From the NCBI RefSeq assembly GCF_000691525.1, contig NZ_JMDW01000010.1, positions 310,001-374,000 of the forward strand: a stretch of DNA of 64,000 nt. The letters run 5' to 3'. A program made the position numbers and the translations under genes. Shown here one piece after another: positions 27,524-41,267 of the stretch; the stretch's first letter is position 1; each line of letters begins with the position of its first letter. Source of the stretch: Mycolicibacterium neoaurum ATCC 25795. Lineage in GTDB: Bacteria; Actinomycetota; Actinomycetes; Mycobacteriales; Mycobacteriaceae. A model generated the notes under the pieces. The model had not been told where the DNA came from and did not search any database. It saw only the letters and a list, made by a program, of their open reading frames with translations.

Positions 27524-30500
27524 TCATGACGGAACCGATACTTCTTCGGGGGCAAGAACGTCACACAGACGGTCGGCGAGCACCCGAATGGTCGAAATAT
27601 CTGTGGATCCGATACGTATACCTGTCTCCGCCTCGATGCGGGTCCGTACTTCGAGCGTGCCCAGCGAGTCCAGCCCGTACTCCGCAAGCGGCCGGTCGGG
27701 ATCCACCGACCGCCGCAAGATCAGGCTGATCTGCTCGGAGATCATGCGGCGCATCCGGGCCGGCCACTCGTCACGCGGCAGTTCGTGCAGCTCCGCGAGG
27801 AAGGCGCTGCCGGTACTGCGCTGACCCGTCGACTGGAACGCTTCGGCGAACTTGCTGCTCTGCGCGAACGCCGCCAGCCACGGGGTGCCGACCACGGGTG
27901 CATAACCACTGTAAGGCCTATCGTGGCGAAGTAGCGTCTCGAACGCGTAGGCGCCTTCCTCCGGATCGATCCCGGCCTCCCCCGAATCGGCCAGCGCCGT
28001 GCCCGCACCGATCTGCGACCAGGGCCCCCAGGCGATCGATGTCGCGGGCAGACCCTGACCGCGACGCCAGTGGGTGAAGGCATCGAGCCAGCTGTTGGCC
28101 GCGGCATAAGCGCCCTGGCCGGGCGAACCGACCAGCGCGGCCGCCGACGAGAACACACAGAACCAGTCCAAGGTCTGCTTGGCCGTCGCACGATGCAAGT
28201 TCAGCGCACCGTAAACCTTTGGCGCCCAGTCACGTTCGATCAGTTCGTCGGTGATGTTGGCCAGCACCGCATCCTCGATGACCGCTGCGCCGTGCAGCAC
28301 ACCGCGCAGCGGCAACCCGGTCGCACACGCCGCCTCGACCAGCCGGTCGGCGGTCTCGGGATCGGCGATATCCCCGCGCTGCACCTCGACCTCGGTCCCG
28401 CCGCGGCGAATCCGGTCGATGACCTCGGTGGCCGCCTCCGACGGTGCGGACCGGCCATTGAGCACGATGCGTCCCGCACCGGACTCGGCCAACTTCTCGG
28501 CGAGGAAAAGTCCGAGACCGGTGAGGCCGCCGGTGACGATGTATGCGGAATCGGAGCGGAACACCCGGAACTCTCCGGGCGGCACCACGGCGTCGATCTG
28601 GCCTCCGTGCGGGATGTCCAGGACGAGCTTGCCGGTGTGCTCGGCGGCACCCATGACACGAATCGCCGTGGCACCGTCCTGCAGCGGATAATGGGTGGTC
28701 TCCGGCAGCGGGAGCACCCCGTCGGCGATCTGCTGGTAGCAGACCTCCAGCAGCCGACGCAGCGTGTCGGAGTCGGTCAGCGACAACAGCGCCAGGTCGA
28801 CGGCGTAGAACGACAGGTTGCGACGGAACGGGAACAGTCCCATCCGGGTGTCGCCGTAGATGTCGCGCTTGCCGATCTCGACGAACCGGCCGCCGAACGA
28901 CAACAGCTCCAGGCCAGCCTTCTGGGCGGCCCCGGTCAGCGAGTTGAGCACGATATCGACCCCGTAGCCGTCGGTGTCCGCGCGGATCTGGTCGGCGAAC
29001 GCGGTGCTGCGCGAATCGTAGACATGCTCGATACCCATGCCCCGCAGCAGCTCACGACGGGCCTCGCTACCCGCGGTGGCGAAGATCTCCGCCCCAGCGG
29101 CTCGCGCGATGGCGACGGCCGCCTGGCCGACACCACCCGTGGCCGAGTGGATCAGCACCTTGTCCCCGGCGCTGATGCGGGCCAGATCGTGCAGGCTGTA
29201 CCACGCGGTCGCGTGGGCACTCGGCACGGCGGCGGCGCGGTTGGTGGGCAACCCCGGCGGCAGTGTGACGGCCAGGTTGGCATCACAGGTCACGAAGGTG
29301 GCCCAGGCCCCGTCGGCGGAGATACCACCGACGCGGTCACCGACCTTGTGCCCGGTCACCCCCGGACCGACCGCGGTGACGACACCGGCGAAATCGGCGC
29401 CCAGCTTGGGCAACCGGCCCTCGAAGGACGGGTAACGCCCGAAGGCCACCAGCACATCGGCGAAGTTCAGGTTCGACGCGGTGACCGAGACCTCGATCTG
29501 ACCGGGTCCCGGGGCCACCCGCTCGAAGGCCGCCAGCTCGAGGGACTGGATATCCCCCGGTGTGCGGATCTGCAGACGCATCCCCTCGCGGGCCGGATTG
29601 ACCACCGTCGTGCGCCGGTCCTCGGGCCGCAGCGCGCCGGGTGTCAGCCGGGCCACGTACCACAGGCTGGACCGCCAGGCGGTCTCGTCCTCGTCGGAAC
29701 CGGACAGCAGCTGTGCGGCGATCTGGGTGGCGTCGGTGTAGTCGTCGACGTCGATCTGAGCGGTCTTGAGCTGCGGGTACTCGGTACCGATCACGCGGAT
29801 GAGCCCGCGCAGACCGGCCTCGTCAAGGTTCGCCGAATCCTCCGGGAGCACCGTCTGGGCGTTGCGGGTCAGCACGTGCAGCCGAGGCGCCTCGCCCGGC
29901 GTCTCCGGGAGCTCGCGGACGATCTTGACCAGGTGCCGGACGTTGTCGCCGCCCCGCACACCGGACTGCTCGTCGGCCACCCCGTGCCGCGGCGGGGTCA
30001 CCACCAGAACGTGGCCGAACGACTGCGCCTCCAGCTGCTCACGCAGGCGGGCGGCGTGGGTGTCGTGATCGGAGTGCTGCGGCCACACCATGGTCGTGAC
30101 GTCGACATCGTGGGTCTTGAGCGCGTCGGCAAGCCTGGTGGCCAGCAGGTCGGCTGCATCGGAGGTGCTGATCAGCAGCCAGCGACCGCCGCCGTGGTAA
30201 TCGACCTCGGGCAGTTCCTGCTGACGCCATTCGATGGTGAGCAACCGGTCGTTGAAGGTGCGCTCACGCTGTCCGCTGTCGGATACGCCAGTGCCCAGCC
30301 GCAGCCCGCCGACGGCCAGCAGGACGCTGCCCGCCTCGTCGAGCAGGTCGAGGTCGACCTCGACGGCGTTGGCGGTGATACCGATGATCCTGACGTGGCA
30401 GTAGTGCGCGTTGCGGGTGGAAGCGAATGCGCGCATCCGGCGCACTCCCAGCGGGAGCATCAGGGTGCCGGTGGTATCGCTGCGCAGCGCGGGGTGTGCG

Positions 30501-33500
30501 CCGACGGCCTGGAAGCAGGCGTCCAGCAGCGCCGGGTGCACCCCGTAGGCGCCCTGCTGGGACCGGATCGACCCCGGCAGCGCCACCTCGGCGAGCACCG
30601 AGTCGGATTGCACGTCGGATCCGTCGTTGACATAGACGGCGACCAACCCGGCGAACGCGGGTCCGTACTGGATACCGCGCTGGTTGTACCAGGCCCGCAT
30701 CTCGGCACCGTCGACGCGCACGGTGTGGGCGGCCAGCGCACCCTCGATGTCGACCGCGGTGGGAGCGCTGTCGGCATCGGCGGTCCGCAGCGTGGCCGAG
30801 GCCCGCTTGACCTGTTCGCCCTCCAGGTAGGTCTCGACGACGAAATCGGCCGATCCCTCGCCGGTCACGCTCGCGGCGGCGGTCACCTCGGTGCTCTCTT
30901 GCAGCAACAGGAGTTGGTCGAAGCTGATATCGCGCACCTCGGACTCGTCGCCGAGGACGTTACGGGCGGCGGCCAGCGCCATCTCGCAGTACGCCGCACC
31001 CGGCAGCGCCGCCACGTTGTGCACCTGATGATCCCCCAGCCACGGCTGGATCTCGGTGCCGACATCGGCCTGCCAGGCGTGCCGTTCGGGCTCCTCGGGC
31101 AACCGGACGTGCGCGCCCAGGAGCGGATGCACCGCCAGCGTGGCGCCACCGGGTGCCAGTTCCAGCGGGTCGCGCACCAGGATCAGCTCGCGATGGGTCC
31201 ACGTCGGCAGTGGCGCGTCGACGAGGTTGCCGGCCGGGTAGAGCACGGAGAAGTCGACCCGCGCGCCGGCATTGTGCAGATCGGCGAGGACGGTCCGCAG
31301 TCCGTGCGGCAGCTCCTGCTCGCGCCGCACACTGGCCAGCGCCGCGTGCGCGATGTCCAGGCTGGTGGCGGTCTGGTCGACCGCATGGGTGAGCAGCGGG
31401 TGCGGTGACAGCTCGGTGAAGACGCGGTACCCGTCCTCGAGGGCGGCCTGCACGGCCGCGGCGAACCGCACCGCGTGGCGCAGGTTGTCGACCCAGTAGT
31501 CGGCGTCGAAATCGGCGATGTCACGCGGGTCGTACAGGGTTGCCGAGTAGTAATCGACCTCGGGCTCGGACGGGTCGAGGTCCTCCAGCGCGTCGGCGAG
31601 ATCGTCGAGGATCGGATCGACCTGGGGTGAGTGCGAGGCCACGTCGACGGCAACCTCGCGGGCCATCACATCGCGGCTCTCCCATTCGGCGATCAGCTCG
31701 CGCACCGACTCCTTGGCACCACCGACGACGGTCGAACGCGGCGAGGCCACCACCGACAACACGACATCGTTGATACCGCGCGCCGCGAGCTCGGAGAGCA
31801 CCTGCTGGGCGGGCAGTTCGACCGAGGCCATCGCACCGGATCCGGCGATCGTGGCCATCAGCTTGGAGCGCCGGCAGATCACCTTGACGCCGTCGGCGAG
31901 GGTCAGCACGCCGGAGACCACCGATGCGGCGACCTCACCCATCGAATGGCCGATCACCGCTCCGGGCGTCACCCCGTAGGCCTTCAGGGTGGCGGCGAGG
32001 CCCACCTGGACCGCGAACACGGTCGGCTGCACCTTGTCGATGCCGGTGACCGTCTGCGCGGACGTCAACTCCTCGGTGACCGAGAAACCGGACTCCGCGG
32101 CGATCAGCGGCTCGAGTTCGGCAATCGCGGCGGCGAATGCCGGCTCACCGTCGAGCAGGCCGGCACCCATGCGGGCCCACTGCGAGCCCTGACCCGAGAA
32201 CACCCACACCGGACCGCGTTCACCGTCGCCGACGGCCCGCTGGTACGGCGTCTCGCCCTCGGCGACCTCGCGCAGCGCTGCGATCAGCCCGGCGCGGTCA
32301 TCGGCGAGCACCGCGGTGCGCACCGGCCGGTGCGCACGGCGCCTGGCCAGCGTGTAGGCGAGGTCGTGCAGGTCGAGGTCATCGCCCTGGGCGGTGACCC
32401 AGTCGGCAAGTCGGCCGGCGGTGCGACGCAGTTCCTCGGCCGAGGTCGAGGACAGCGCGAAGATGTGACCGGTGGCGACGTTCTCGGTGGCGACGTTCTC
32501 GGTGGCGACGGGCGGCACAGCGGGTGCCTCTTCGAGCACGGCGTGCACGTTCGTTCCGGACAGTCCGTATGCCGAGACCGCGGCGCGGCGCGGTTGGTCG
32601 GTGATCGGCCACGGCGTCACCTCGGCGGGGACGAAGAGATCGGTCTTGATCTTGGCGAGCTCGTCGGGGAGCCGGTTGAAGTTGGCGTTCGGCGGCACGG
32701 TCGCGTGCTGCAGCGCCAGCACGCTCTTGATGATCCCGATGGTGCCCGCGGCGGACTGGGCATGGCCGAAGTTCGTCTTCGACGAACCCAACGCGACGGG
32801 GCCTGCGGTGCCGTACACGGCGGCGAGGCCGGAGAACTCGATCGGGTCACCGACCGGTGTTCCGGTGCCGTGTGCCTCGATCATGCCGACGGTGGTCGGG
32901 TCGATACCGCCGGACTCCAGGGCCGCACGGTAGACGGCCACCTGGGCATCGCGTGACGGGGTGGCGATGTTGACGGTGTGACCATCCTGGTTGACCGCGC
33001 TGCCCCGCACGACGGCGAGGATGCGATCACCGTCGCGCTCGGCATCGGCGAGGCGCTTGAGCAGCACGACGCCGGTGGCCTCGCCGGGGACGAAACCGTC
33101 GGCGGCCGCGTCGAAGGCGTGGCACTGACCGGTCGGCGAGAGCATGCCCTGCGCGGATCCCGAAGACAGCTTGCGGGGCTCCAGGACGAGATTCACGCCA
33201 CCGGCGAGCACCAGGTCGCTGTCTCCGTCGTGCAGGCTGCGGCATCCGAGGTGCAGCGCGAGCAGACCCGATGAGCACGCGGAGTCCACCGAGTACGCCG
33301 GTCCGTGCACGCCGAGGTGGTAGGCGATGCGGCCCGAGGCCATGCTGAAGTTGTTACCGGTGAAGCCGTAGGGGCCCTCGATCGAGTGCGCGTCGGCGGC
33401 CAGCAGCTGGTAGTCGCCGTGGGTGAGACCCATGAACACACCGGTACGCGATCCCTGCAGGGTGGCGGGGTCGATGCCCGCGTGCTCGATGGCCTCCCAT

Positions 33501-33808
33501 GCGGTCTCCAGCAGCAGGCGGTGCTGCGGGTCGACAGCGGTGGCCTCGCGGTCGCTGATACCGAAGAAGTCGGCGTCGAAACCGGCCACATCGTCGAGGA
33601 AGGCTCCCCACTTGGAGACCGAGCGTCCGGGCACGCCGGGCTCGGGGTCGTAGAACTCGTCGGCATCCCAGCGGTCCGCCGGGATGACCGTGACGTGGTC
33701 CTCCCCACCGAGCAACGCCTGCCACATACGGTCAGGTGAGTCGATTCCGCCAGGCAACCGGCACGCCATCCCGATGACGGCGACCGTTGTGACAGGTGTA
33801 TCAACCAC
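27524..33808 (-). CDS. pks5: MAS-like iterative type I polyketide synthase (Pks5 type)
   Basis: A 2094-residue fully reducing type I PKS with domain order KS-AT-DH-ER-KR-ACP. The KS cysteine is in DSACSSG (about residue 177), with histidines in [12 protein letters not shown] and [12 protein letters not shown]. The AT serine is in [10 protein letters not shown] (about 619). The DH histidine is in [15 protein letters not shown] (about 926). The ER nucleotide site is [15 protein letters not shown] (about 1559). The KR begins at VTGGLTGLG (about 1757). The ACP serine is in [11 protein letters not shown] (about 2046). No thioesterase is present, as in mycocerosic-acid synthases. It should extend a starter with methylmalonyl-CoA into a methyl-branched fatty acid. 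GTG at 33808 fits the AAGAGG Shine-Dalgarno better than the TTG at 33817. Confidence 0.95.
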   Translation of the reverse strand: MVDTPVTTVAVIGMACRLPGGIDSPDRMWQALLGGEDHVTVIPADRWDADEFYDPEPGVPGRSVSKWGAFLDDVAGFDADFFGISDREATAVDPQHRLLLETAWEAIEHAGIDPATLQGSRTGVFMGLTHGDYQLLAADAHSIEGPYGFTGNNFSMASGRIAYHLGVHGPAYSVDSACSSGLLALHLGCRSLHDGDSDLVLAGGVNLVLEPRKLSSGSAQGMLSPTGQCHAFDAAADGFVPGEATGVVLLKRLADAERDGDRILAVVRGSAVNQDGHTVNIATPSRDAQVAVYRAALESGGIDPTTVGMIEAHGTGTPVGDPIEFSGLAAVYGTAGPVALGSSKTNFGHAQSAAGTIGIIKSVLALQHATVPPNANFNRLPDELAKIKTDLFVPAEVTPWPITDQPRRAAVSAYGLSGTNVHAVLEEAPAVPPVATENVATENVATGHIFALSSTSAEELRRTAGRLADWVTAQGDDLDLHDLAYTLARRRAHRPVRTAVLADDRAGLIAALREVAEGETPYQRAVGDGERGPVWVFSGQGSQWARMGAGLLDGEPAFAAAIAELEPLIAAESGFSVTEELTSAQTVTGIDKVQPTVFAVQVGLAATLKAYGVTPGAVIGHSMGEVAASVVSGVLTLADGVKVICRRSKLMATIAGSGAMASVELPAQQVLSELAARGINDVVLSVVASPRSTVVGGAKESVRELIAEWESRDVMAREVAVDVASHSPQVDPILDDLADALEDLDPSEPEVDYYSATLYDPRDIADFDADYWVDNLRHAVRFAAAVQAALEDGYRVFTELSPHPLLTHAVDQTATSLDIAHAALASVRREQELPHGLRTVLADLHNAGARVDFSVLYPAGNLVDAPLPTWTHRELILVRDPLELAPGGATLAVHPLLGAHVRLPEEPERHAWQADVGTEIQPWLGDHQVHNVAALPGAAYCEMALAAARNVLGDESEVRDISFDQLLLLQESTEVTAAASVTGEGSADFVVETYLEGEQVKRASATLRTADADSAPTAVDIEGALAAHTVRVDGAEMRAWYNQRGIQYGPAFAGLVAVYVNDGSDVQSDSVLAEVALPGSIRSQQGAYGVHPALLDACFQAVGAHPALRSDTTGTLMLPLGVRRMRAFASTRNAHYCHVRIIGITANAVEVDLDLLDEAGSVLLAVGGLRLGTGVSDSGQRERTFNDRLLTIEWRQQELPEVDYHGGGRWLLISTSDAADLLATRLADALKTHDVDVTTMVWPQHSDHDTHAARLREQLEAQSFGHVLVVTPPRHGVADEQSGVRGGDNVRHLVKIVRELPETPGEAPRLHVLTRNAQTVLPEDSANLDEAGLRGLIRVIGTEYPQLKTAQIDVDDYTDATQIAAQLLSGSDEDETAWRSSLWYVARLTPGALRPEDRRTTVVNPAREGMRLQIRTPGDIQSLELAAFERVAPGPGQIEVSVTASNLNFADVLVAFGRYPSFEGRLPKLGADFAGVVTAVGPGVTGHKVGDRVGGISADGAWATFVTCDANLAVTLPPGLPTNRAAAVPSAHATAWYSLHDLARISAGDKVLIHSATGGVGQAAVAIARAAGAEIFATAGSEARRELLRGMGIEHVYDSRSTAFADQIRADTDGYGVDIVLNSLTGAAQKAGLELLSFGGRFVEIGKRDIYGDTRMGLFPFRRNLSFYAVDLALLSLTDSDTLRRLLEVCYQQIADGVLPLPETTHYPLQDGATAIRVMGAAEHTGKLVLDIPHGGQIDAVVPPGEFRVFRSDSAYIVTGGLTGLGLFLAEKLAESGAGRIVLNGRSAPSEAATEVIDRIRRGGTEVEVQRGDIADPETADRLVEAACATGLPLRGVLHGAAVIEDAVLANITDELIERDWAPKVYGALNLHRATAKQTLDWFCVFSSAAALVGSPGQGAYAAANSWLDAFTHWRRGQGLPATSIAWGPWSQIGAGTALADSGEAGIDPEEGAYAFETLLRHDRPYSGYAPVVGTPWLAAFAQSSKFAEAFQSTGQRSTGSAFLAELHELPRDEWPARMRRMISEQISLILRRSVDPDRPLAEYGLDSLGTLEVRTRIEAETGIRIGSTDISTIRVLADRLCDVLAPEEVSVPS

Positions 33809-34597
33809 GAAGTTCAAACCTCTTCCAAACGGGTAGTACGAGACTGAGTGGGCGCGCTGGCTACGGTCGGATCAACCGGGCTGCCGGTCCGACAGGCGCT
33901 TGAAACCGTTGCGCACTCTTCCTCACCCTCTCCGGACCTCGCTGCAACTCGTTCCCGAGTCGGAGCGTAGTCGTCCCCGTTGACGACGGCGTTAAAAATC
34001 GAGCAAATCCACTGCGAACTCTACAGCGTCAAGAGCGCCGTTGCGCAGGCTACACCAGCTACGTCTTGTGATTCCAGCAACTGCGCATCGAGCTCTTCAC
34101 CTGCGGATCGACCTTCATATTGACGTCCAAGTAAATGTGATCCGAGTCACTTTGTCAAGCGATGGATTAGCCAACCAATCAGCCAGCAAACTATTTGGAC
34201 CTACCGCATCGGAGACCGGCATACGCTCCGATCCTGTGAACCGGCTGCCGACTGTCGGCGCTAACGACCCGCTCACCGCCCACGAGCTGAGTAAACAGGT
34301 GTAACAATCACCCCACTGGTGCACCGAGGGCGAGGACTCCAGGACGCAGCGACGCGCATTCCGACTAGTTCGCCAGATGGGTTGGCAACATTTGACTGAG
34401 TAACGGAATCCGCACGTCGGGAATGGGGCCGGGACGGGCTTGCGACTGCGACAAAATGCCCTTGCAGAGCGCCGTATATCCATTCATCCAGCCAACTGCC
34501 GAGGTCACCAGCAATATCGTGTTACCCGCGGTATCGCGTGATGATCGGCGCGGCAAGCAAAACTTCGGGTTACCGAAACCAAGATCGGATGATGCGA
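33809..34597. other. Gene-free, relatively AT-rich interval upstream of the PKS operon
   Basis: About 790 bases separate the PKS start from the end of lipL. Open frames here are short, lack coding character and have no convincing translation start. The composition is visibly richer in A and T than the flanking genes. It presumably carries the promoter and operators of the PKS operon. A CRP-like palindrome is listed separately. I see no tRNA, insertion sequence or CRISPR repeat. Confidence 0.6.
34136..34151. promoter_or_regulatory. CRP/FNR-type binding site candidate
   Basis: TGTGA-TCCGAG-TCACT matches the mycobacterial CRP consensus TGTGAN6TCACA at every defined position except the last base. 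It lies about 330 bases upstream of the PKS start codon in the gene-free interval. Position and match are seen in the sequence; regulation is inferred. Confidence 0.4.
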
Positions 34598-35902
34598 TCA
34601 GACAGCCGCCGCGGCCCGTCCTGCGGATCCCGCACCGAACCGGGGAACCGCGCCGAATCCGCGTTGCCTGGCGCGCGCCGCGCCCCGGCGGATGAGCGCG
34701 GCCATCGCCGCGAACCCGGCTTGATCTGCCAGCACCAGCGGGGTCAGCAGCCGGTTGTGCACATAGCCGAACGCCAGTCCGGCGGCCGGGTCGGCCCAGC
34801 CCAACGAGCCGCCCAGCCCGACGTGACCGAATCCGGGGAGCACACCCGGGATCGGCAGTCCGTGGTAGCCGAGGTGAAAGGACATCGGCATCCCGAGGGA
34901 CCCGTCGGGATGCAGGCTCCGCCGCCCGGTCAAGCCCGCCACCACCGCACTCGACAGGAATCGGCCGCCGTCGATCTCACCGCCATTGGCGATCGCGCCG
35001 TAGACCCGTGCCAGACCACGAGCGGTCGCCACCCCATTGGCCGATGCCATCTCGCTGTCCAACAGCGGGGTGTCCCCCTGCACCATGGACTTCATGCCGG
35101 GGAAGTAGAGCGCGCCGAGGCCTCCCGAGATCGGGAGCGCGGCCAGCCGCGGGGTGAGCAGATTGACGATCGGGTTCTGCAGATGCCGCTGCGGACCGAT
35201 GATCTGCGCTGGTTGGGTCGGCGCCGAGAAGGGCGGCCGACCCAGGTGGATACCGTCGACATCGAGTGGACGTGCCAGCTCGGTCCGGAATAGCTCGCGC
35301 ATGCCGAGCCCGGTGACGGAGCGGGCCAGGCCCGAGACCAGCCAGCCGTAGGTCAGGGCATGGTAGGCGGGCCGACCGCGCAACAACCCGGGCGAGGCAG
35401 CGGCGATGCGCTCCTCCATCCGGACATGGTCGAGCAGATCTGCCCTGGAGACACCGTTGAGCTGGGAAAGACCGGCTCGGTGCCGCATGACCTCGCGGAC
35501 GGTGATCGCACCCTTGCCCCTGGCACCGAATTCCGGCCAGTACTCGGCGACCGGGGCCTCATAGTCGATGAGCCCGCGGTCCACCAGCCGGTGGATGACG
35601 GTGGAAGCCAACCCCTTGGTCGCGGAGAAGACCATGGCGCCGGTGTCGGCCGACCAGCGTCGCCGGCCCGAGCGATCGGCCCAGCCGGTCCAGACATCGA
35701 CGACGGGCACCCCATCCAGGTACACCGTCAGCGCGCCGCCACCGAACCGGCGCGGACCGAACAGTCGGGAGAAGGCCTGCACCGCCAGCGCAAAGCTGGG
35801 ATCGGCGGCACCGCGCACGCCGCGCGGTAGGACTCCGGCGCGGGTGCTTCCCGTCTGCTCGGCGGACGCGTCGTTGCGCTCGCCATCTATTGCGTAGGTC
35901 AC
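34598..35902 (-). CDS. lipL: Serine-hydrolase of the beta-lactamase/class C esterase family (LipL-like)
   Basis: A 434-residue esterase of the beta-lactamase-related superfamily. The nucleophile motif SxxK is SATK (Ser93-Lys96), followed by the tyrosine region YHALTYGWLVSG and a late GHVGLGGSLGWADP block in place of the KTG motif. No signal peptide is evident, although mycobacterial LipL is reported as envelope-associated. It probably hydrolyses short-chain esters. The start is GTG, the codon giving MTYAIDGE; the Shine-Dalgarno is weak. It lies 123 bases downstream of meaB, in the same order as Rv1496-Rv1497. Confidence 0.87.
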   Translation of the reverse strand: MTYAIDGERNDASAEQTGSTRAGVLPRGVRGAADPSFALAVQAFSRLFGPRRFGGGALTVYLDGVPVVDVWTGWADRSGRRRWSADTGAMVFSATKGLASTVIHRLVDRGLIDYEAPVAEYWPEFGARGKGAITVREVMRHRAGLSQLNGVSRADLLDHVRMEERIAAASPGLLRGRPAYHALTYGWLVSGLARSVTGLGMRELFRTELARPLDVDGIHLGRPPFSAPTQPAQIIGPQRHLQNPIVNLLTPRLAALPISGGLGALYFPGMKSMVQGDTPLLDSEMASANGVATARGLARVYGAIANGGEIDGGRFLSSAVVAGLTGRRSLHPDGSLGMPMSFHLGYHGLPIPGVLPGFGHVGLGGSLGWADPAAGLAFGYVHNRLLTPLVLADQAGFAAMAALIRRGAARARQRGFGAVPRFGAGSAGRAAAAV

Positions 35903-36025
35903 AGTCGCCCCAATGTACTCCGCCGGCTGGCTAACTATCGAGGGCTGTTACCTAACCGTGAGGACGTCGGGGTTTGCCGAAAAGCACCAACCCGCCAGCC
36001 ATACCTTTCCGGCCATCTCGGTCGG

Positions 36026-37012
36026 CTACTGGTCGGCAGCGTCGAGGATGCGCTGGGCCGCAAGGGCCGCGGTCAGCTCGCCGTCGCGCACCTGCCGCTC
36101 GACATCGGCGCGGATCCGTTTGACCTCCGGGTTGCTCAGCACCCGGTCCAACACTGTGTCGCGGACCATCGACCAGGTCCAGTTCACCTGCTGGGTGCGT
36201 CGGCGCGACTCGAACTCCCCCGCCTCGGTCAGCACCCGCCGATGCTCCTCGACGGTCTGCCACAATTGCGCCAGCCCGTCGCCCGTCAACGCACTCATGG
36301 TGAGAACCGGTGGCCGCCACAGGGTTTCGCGCGGATAGATCAATCGCAACGCACCGGTCAGCTCACGCGCGGCGGCCCGCGCCTCCACGGCATGCGGACC
36401 ATCGGCCTTGTTGACCACCACGATGTCGGCCAGTTCCAGGACGCCCTTCTTGATGCCCTGCAACTGATCTCCGGTCCGGGCAAGGGTCAGGAACACGAAG
36501 GTGTCCACCATGTCCGACACCGTCACCTCGGACTGGCCCACCCCGACGGTCTCGACGAGGATCACGTCGAAGCCGGCCGCCTCCAGCAGCACGATGGTCT
36601 CGCGGGTGGCCCGGGCCACCCCACCGAGGGTTCCCGATGTCGGCGAGGGCCGGATGTAGGCGTCGGGGTGGACGGCCAAGTTCGCCATCCGGGTCTTGTC
36701 CCCGAGGATCGACCCGCCCGTGCGCGTCGAGGACGGATCGACGGCCAGCACCGCCACCCGATGCCCGGCCTCGATCAGGTGCATGCCCAACGCCTCGATC
36801 GTCGTCGACTTGCCGACCCCGGGGACACCGGTGATGCCCACATGGATGGCGCTGCCCGCATCCGGCATCAGTTCCAGCAGCAGCTCCTGTGCCCGCTGCC
36901 GGTGGTCGGTGCGTGTCGATTCGACAAGGGTGATCGCGCGGGCCAACGCCGCGCGATCCCCACTGCGCAGTGCCGACGCCAGCTCTGCGGGCGCGAGGTC
37001 CGGGCGGCTCAT
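36026..37012 (-). CDS. meaB: Methylmalonyl-CoA mutase GTPase chaperone (MeaB/ArgK)
   Basis: A 328-residue P-loop GTPase that loads and protects the adenosylcobalamin cofactor of methylmalonyl-CoA mutase. The P-loop is GVPGVGKST (residues 62-70), switch/G3 is ETVGVGQSE, and the base-specificity motif is NKAD. A short C-terminal dimerisation segment follows. ATG at 37012 lies one base after the mutB stop, so the genes are translationally linked, which supports a mutase chaperone role over the old ArgK name. In M. tuberculosis a mazEF4 pair separates the homologues; here nothing does. Confidence 0.94.
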   Translation of the reverse strand: MSRPDLAPAELASALRSGDRAALARAITLVESTRTDHRQRAQELLLELMPDAGSAIHVGITGVPGVGKSTTIEALGMHLIEAGHRVAVLAVDPSSTRTGGSILGDKTRMANLAVHPDAYIRPSPTSGTLGGVARATRETIVLLEAAGFDVILVETVGVGQSEVTVSDMVDTFVFLTLARTGDQLQGIKKGVLELADIVVVNKADGPHAVEARAAARELTGALRLIYPRETLWRPPVLTMSALTGDGLAQLWQTVEEHRRVLTEAGEFESRRRTQQVNWTWSMVRDTVLDRVLSNPEVKRIRADVERQVRDGELTAALAAQRILDAADQ

Positions 37013-37013
37013 A

Positions 37014-39278
<2,265 letters not shown>

Positions 39279-39279
39279 G

Positions 39280-41115
39280 TCACGCTCCCAATCGGGTGAG
39301 CAGGGTCGAGAGGGCCTCGACGGCGTTGATCTTGGCGGTGAGGTACTCGTCGGGCTTTTCGGTCGCCTCGGCCACCGCTTTCTCCGGTCCGGCCAGGTAG
39401 AGATGGGTGATCCCGGCCGCGCGCGCGGCCGCCGCGATATCGGAGACCTCGGTGCCGTAGCGGGCGTCCGTACCGCAGATGACGGCCACATTGTGTGTGC
39501 CGACAGCGGCGGCGACCCCGGCGGGATCCACGGTGCCCGGGTTGACCGCCTCGATGCCACCGGAGGCCAACAGGTTGGCCGCGAAGGTCGTGCGGATGTT
39601 GTGCTCGGCCAACGGTCCCACCGGTAGCAACACCGCCTGCGGCCGGGTCCCGTGCTCGGCAAGATAGGCATCGGACCGGTCCCGCAGCGCCTCGAATTCC
39701 GCGGCGTAGCGGTAGATCTGGGCAGACTCCTCGGTACGCGACCCGGCCGGTAGCGGCTTTTCGGCCAGGTTGGGGAACTCGTTCACACCGGTCAGTGAGG
39801 TCCGGCGGTGCGCGATGTCCGCGGCGCGCTGCTCGCGCACTGCGGCGATCTGTTCGCCGAGGTGGTCGCGCGCGGCCGTGAGCCCGCCGCGGCTCTCCAG
39901 GTCTTGGAAGTGCGCCCAGGCATGTTCGGCCAGCTGGACGGTCAGGTCCTCGACGAACCACGAGCCCGCACCAGGGTCGAGCACCTTGCCCAGGTGCGAT
40001 TCTTCGAGCAGCAGCAGTTGGGTGTTACGCGCCATCCGTCGGGTGAAGCTCGTCGCCGTTCCCGGCAGCCCGCCGGGGATCGCGGCGTCGAAGGGCTGGA
40101 CCAGCACGGTGTCGGCACCGCCGACACCGGCACCGAACGCCGCCAACGTCGTGCGCAGCATGTTCACCCACGGGTCGCGCTGGCTCATCATCGCCGCCGA
40201 GGTCACCGCGTGCACGGTGACCGCTCCGGCGTCGGGAGCACCGACCACCTCGGCCACCCGTGCCCACAACCGGCGCACCGCGCGCAGCTTGGCGATCGTG
40301 GTGAACTGATCGTCATCGGCAGCAAGCCGGAGGCTGATCTGTCCCAGTGCCTGCGCCGGGCCGAGGCCCGCGGCAACGAGCGCCCGCAGATACTCGACCC
40401 CGGCGGCCACCACGGCGGCCAGCTCCCACACGGCGCTGGCACCGAGATTGTGCAGTGCGGGACCATCCACCGTGATCGCCCGGACGCCCCGTCTGCCGGC
40501 GATTCCGGTGGCCACCGACACCACTTCGGCGAGATCCGGTGCGGCCCGCCCGCTCAGTGGGGCGGTCAACGGGTCGGCGCCCAGATCGACCGACAGGCGC
40601 GAATTCTGGTCGTCGTCGAAGTCTGCCAGCAGCGGGAGCAGCGCGGCGACGGCATCCGCGTAATCGGCTCCGGCGTCGATGACCACCGGGACCAGGTCCA
40701 GGTAGATGCCCTGCACCAACTGGGCGAAATCTGCGGCGGCCACACCGTGACCGCCGACCTTGAGCACAAGGGCGCTGGCCCCCTCGGTCAGTGCCAGCAG
40801 AGCGGCGTTGTTGGCGTCGGCGGCGGAGGCCTGCCCGGCCGGAAACTCCTCGGCCACCTTCCATCCGCTGAGCACATCGCGGTGCGCGTCACCGCCCCGG
40901 ACGAAAGGCCACTCACCCGGGAGCGCGGGTTCGGGATGTCCGTCGAGACTCGTGTAGAGAGGCCGCACCGGGAAGCCGTCGTAAGTGGGCGAGTCGAGTA
41001 GCCGCTCGGGCTCCTCGGGTAGGTCGGCCACCTCTCGGCGCAGGCTCTTCGCCAGCACGGCCGCCACCCCGGAGCGCCAGCGCTCGCGGTCCGATTCCAT
41101 CACGCTCGAGGACAT
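39280..41115 (-). CDS. mutA: Methylmalonyl-CoA mutase small (beta) subunit
   Basis: A 611-residue protein homologous to MutB but lacking the DGHxxG cobalamin motif, as expected for the non-catalytic subunit. The barrel part includes [19 protein letters not shown] and [20 protein letters not shown], the second a family hallmark. ATG at 41115 is preceded by AGGAG and is preferred to the open frame beginning at 41157. It forms a heterodimer with MutB. The operon order is mutA-mutB-meaB-lipL, with one-base spacings between the first three, so stoichiometric coexpression is likely. Confidence 0.94.
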   Translation of the reverse strand: MSSSVMESDRERWRSGVAAVLAKSLRREVADLPEEPERLLDSPTYDGFPVRPLYTSLDGHPEPALPGEWPFVRGGDAHRDVLSGWKVAEEFPAGQASAADANNAALLALTEGASALVLKVGGHGVAAADFAQLVQGIYLDLVPVVIDAGADYADAVAALLPLLADFDDDQNSRLSVDLGADPLTAPLSGRAAPDLAEVVSVATGIAGRRGVRAITVDGPALHNLGASAVWELAAVVAAGVEYLRALVAAGLGPAQALGQISLRLAADDDQFTTIAKLRAVRRLWARVAEVVGAPDAGAVTVHAVTSAAMMSQRDPWVNMLRTTLAAFGAGVGGADTVLVQPFDAAIPGGLPGTATSFTRRMARNTQLLLLEESHLGKVLDPGAGSWFVEDLTVQLAEHAWAHFQDLESRGGLTAARDHLGEQIAAVREQRAADIAHRRTSLTGVNEFPNLAEKPLPAGSRTEESAQIYRYAAEFEALRDRSDAYLAEHGTRPQAVLLPVGPLAEHNIRTTFAANLLASGGIEAVNPGTVDPAGVAAAVGTHNVAVICGTDARYGTEVSDIAAAARAAGITHLYLAGPEKAVAEATEKPDEYLTAKINAVEALSTLLTRLGA

Positions 41116-41267
41116 GTGACTCCTGTTTTCGCAGTGTGGGGCGGGTGAACTCCCCATGAGGCTAAATGATCGTTACCACCCCTTCGTGCAGTGGGCAGGC
41201 TCGGCCACCGGATGGCGCGGCCGTGGTGGGCGCCGTCACTGCGCCGCGCCCCGTAGGGTTGGAACAC

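Noticed and set aside
31000..31050. Possible dead dehydratase in the PKS, because HxxxGxxxxP reads [10 protein letters not shown]
   Set aside because: The [15 protein letters not shown] form is usual for MAS-type dehydratases as far as I recall, so it is not an anomaly.
28070..31408. Open frame of 1112 codons on the plus strand
   Set aside because: It is antisense to the PKS gene, which has six intact domains. The opposite strand shows no family motifs.
34115..34483. 122-codon minus-strand frame in the gene-free interval
   Set aside because: There is no Shine-Dalgarno, no domain and an irregular composition. I treat the interval as regulatory.
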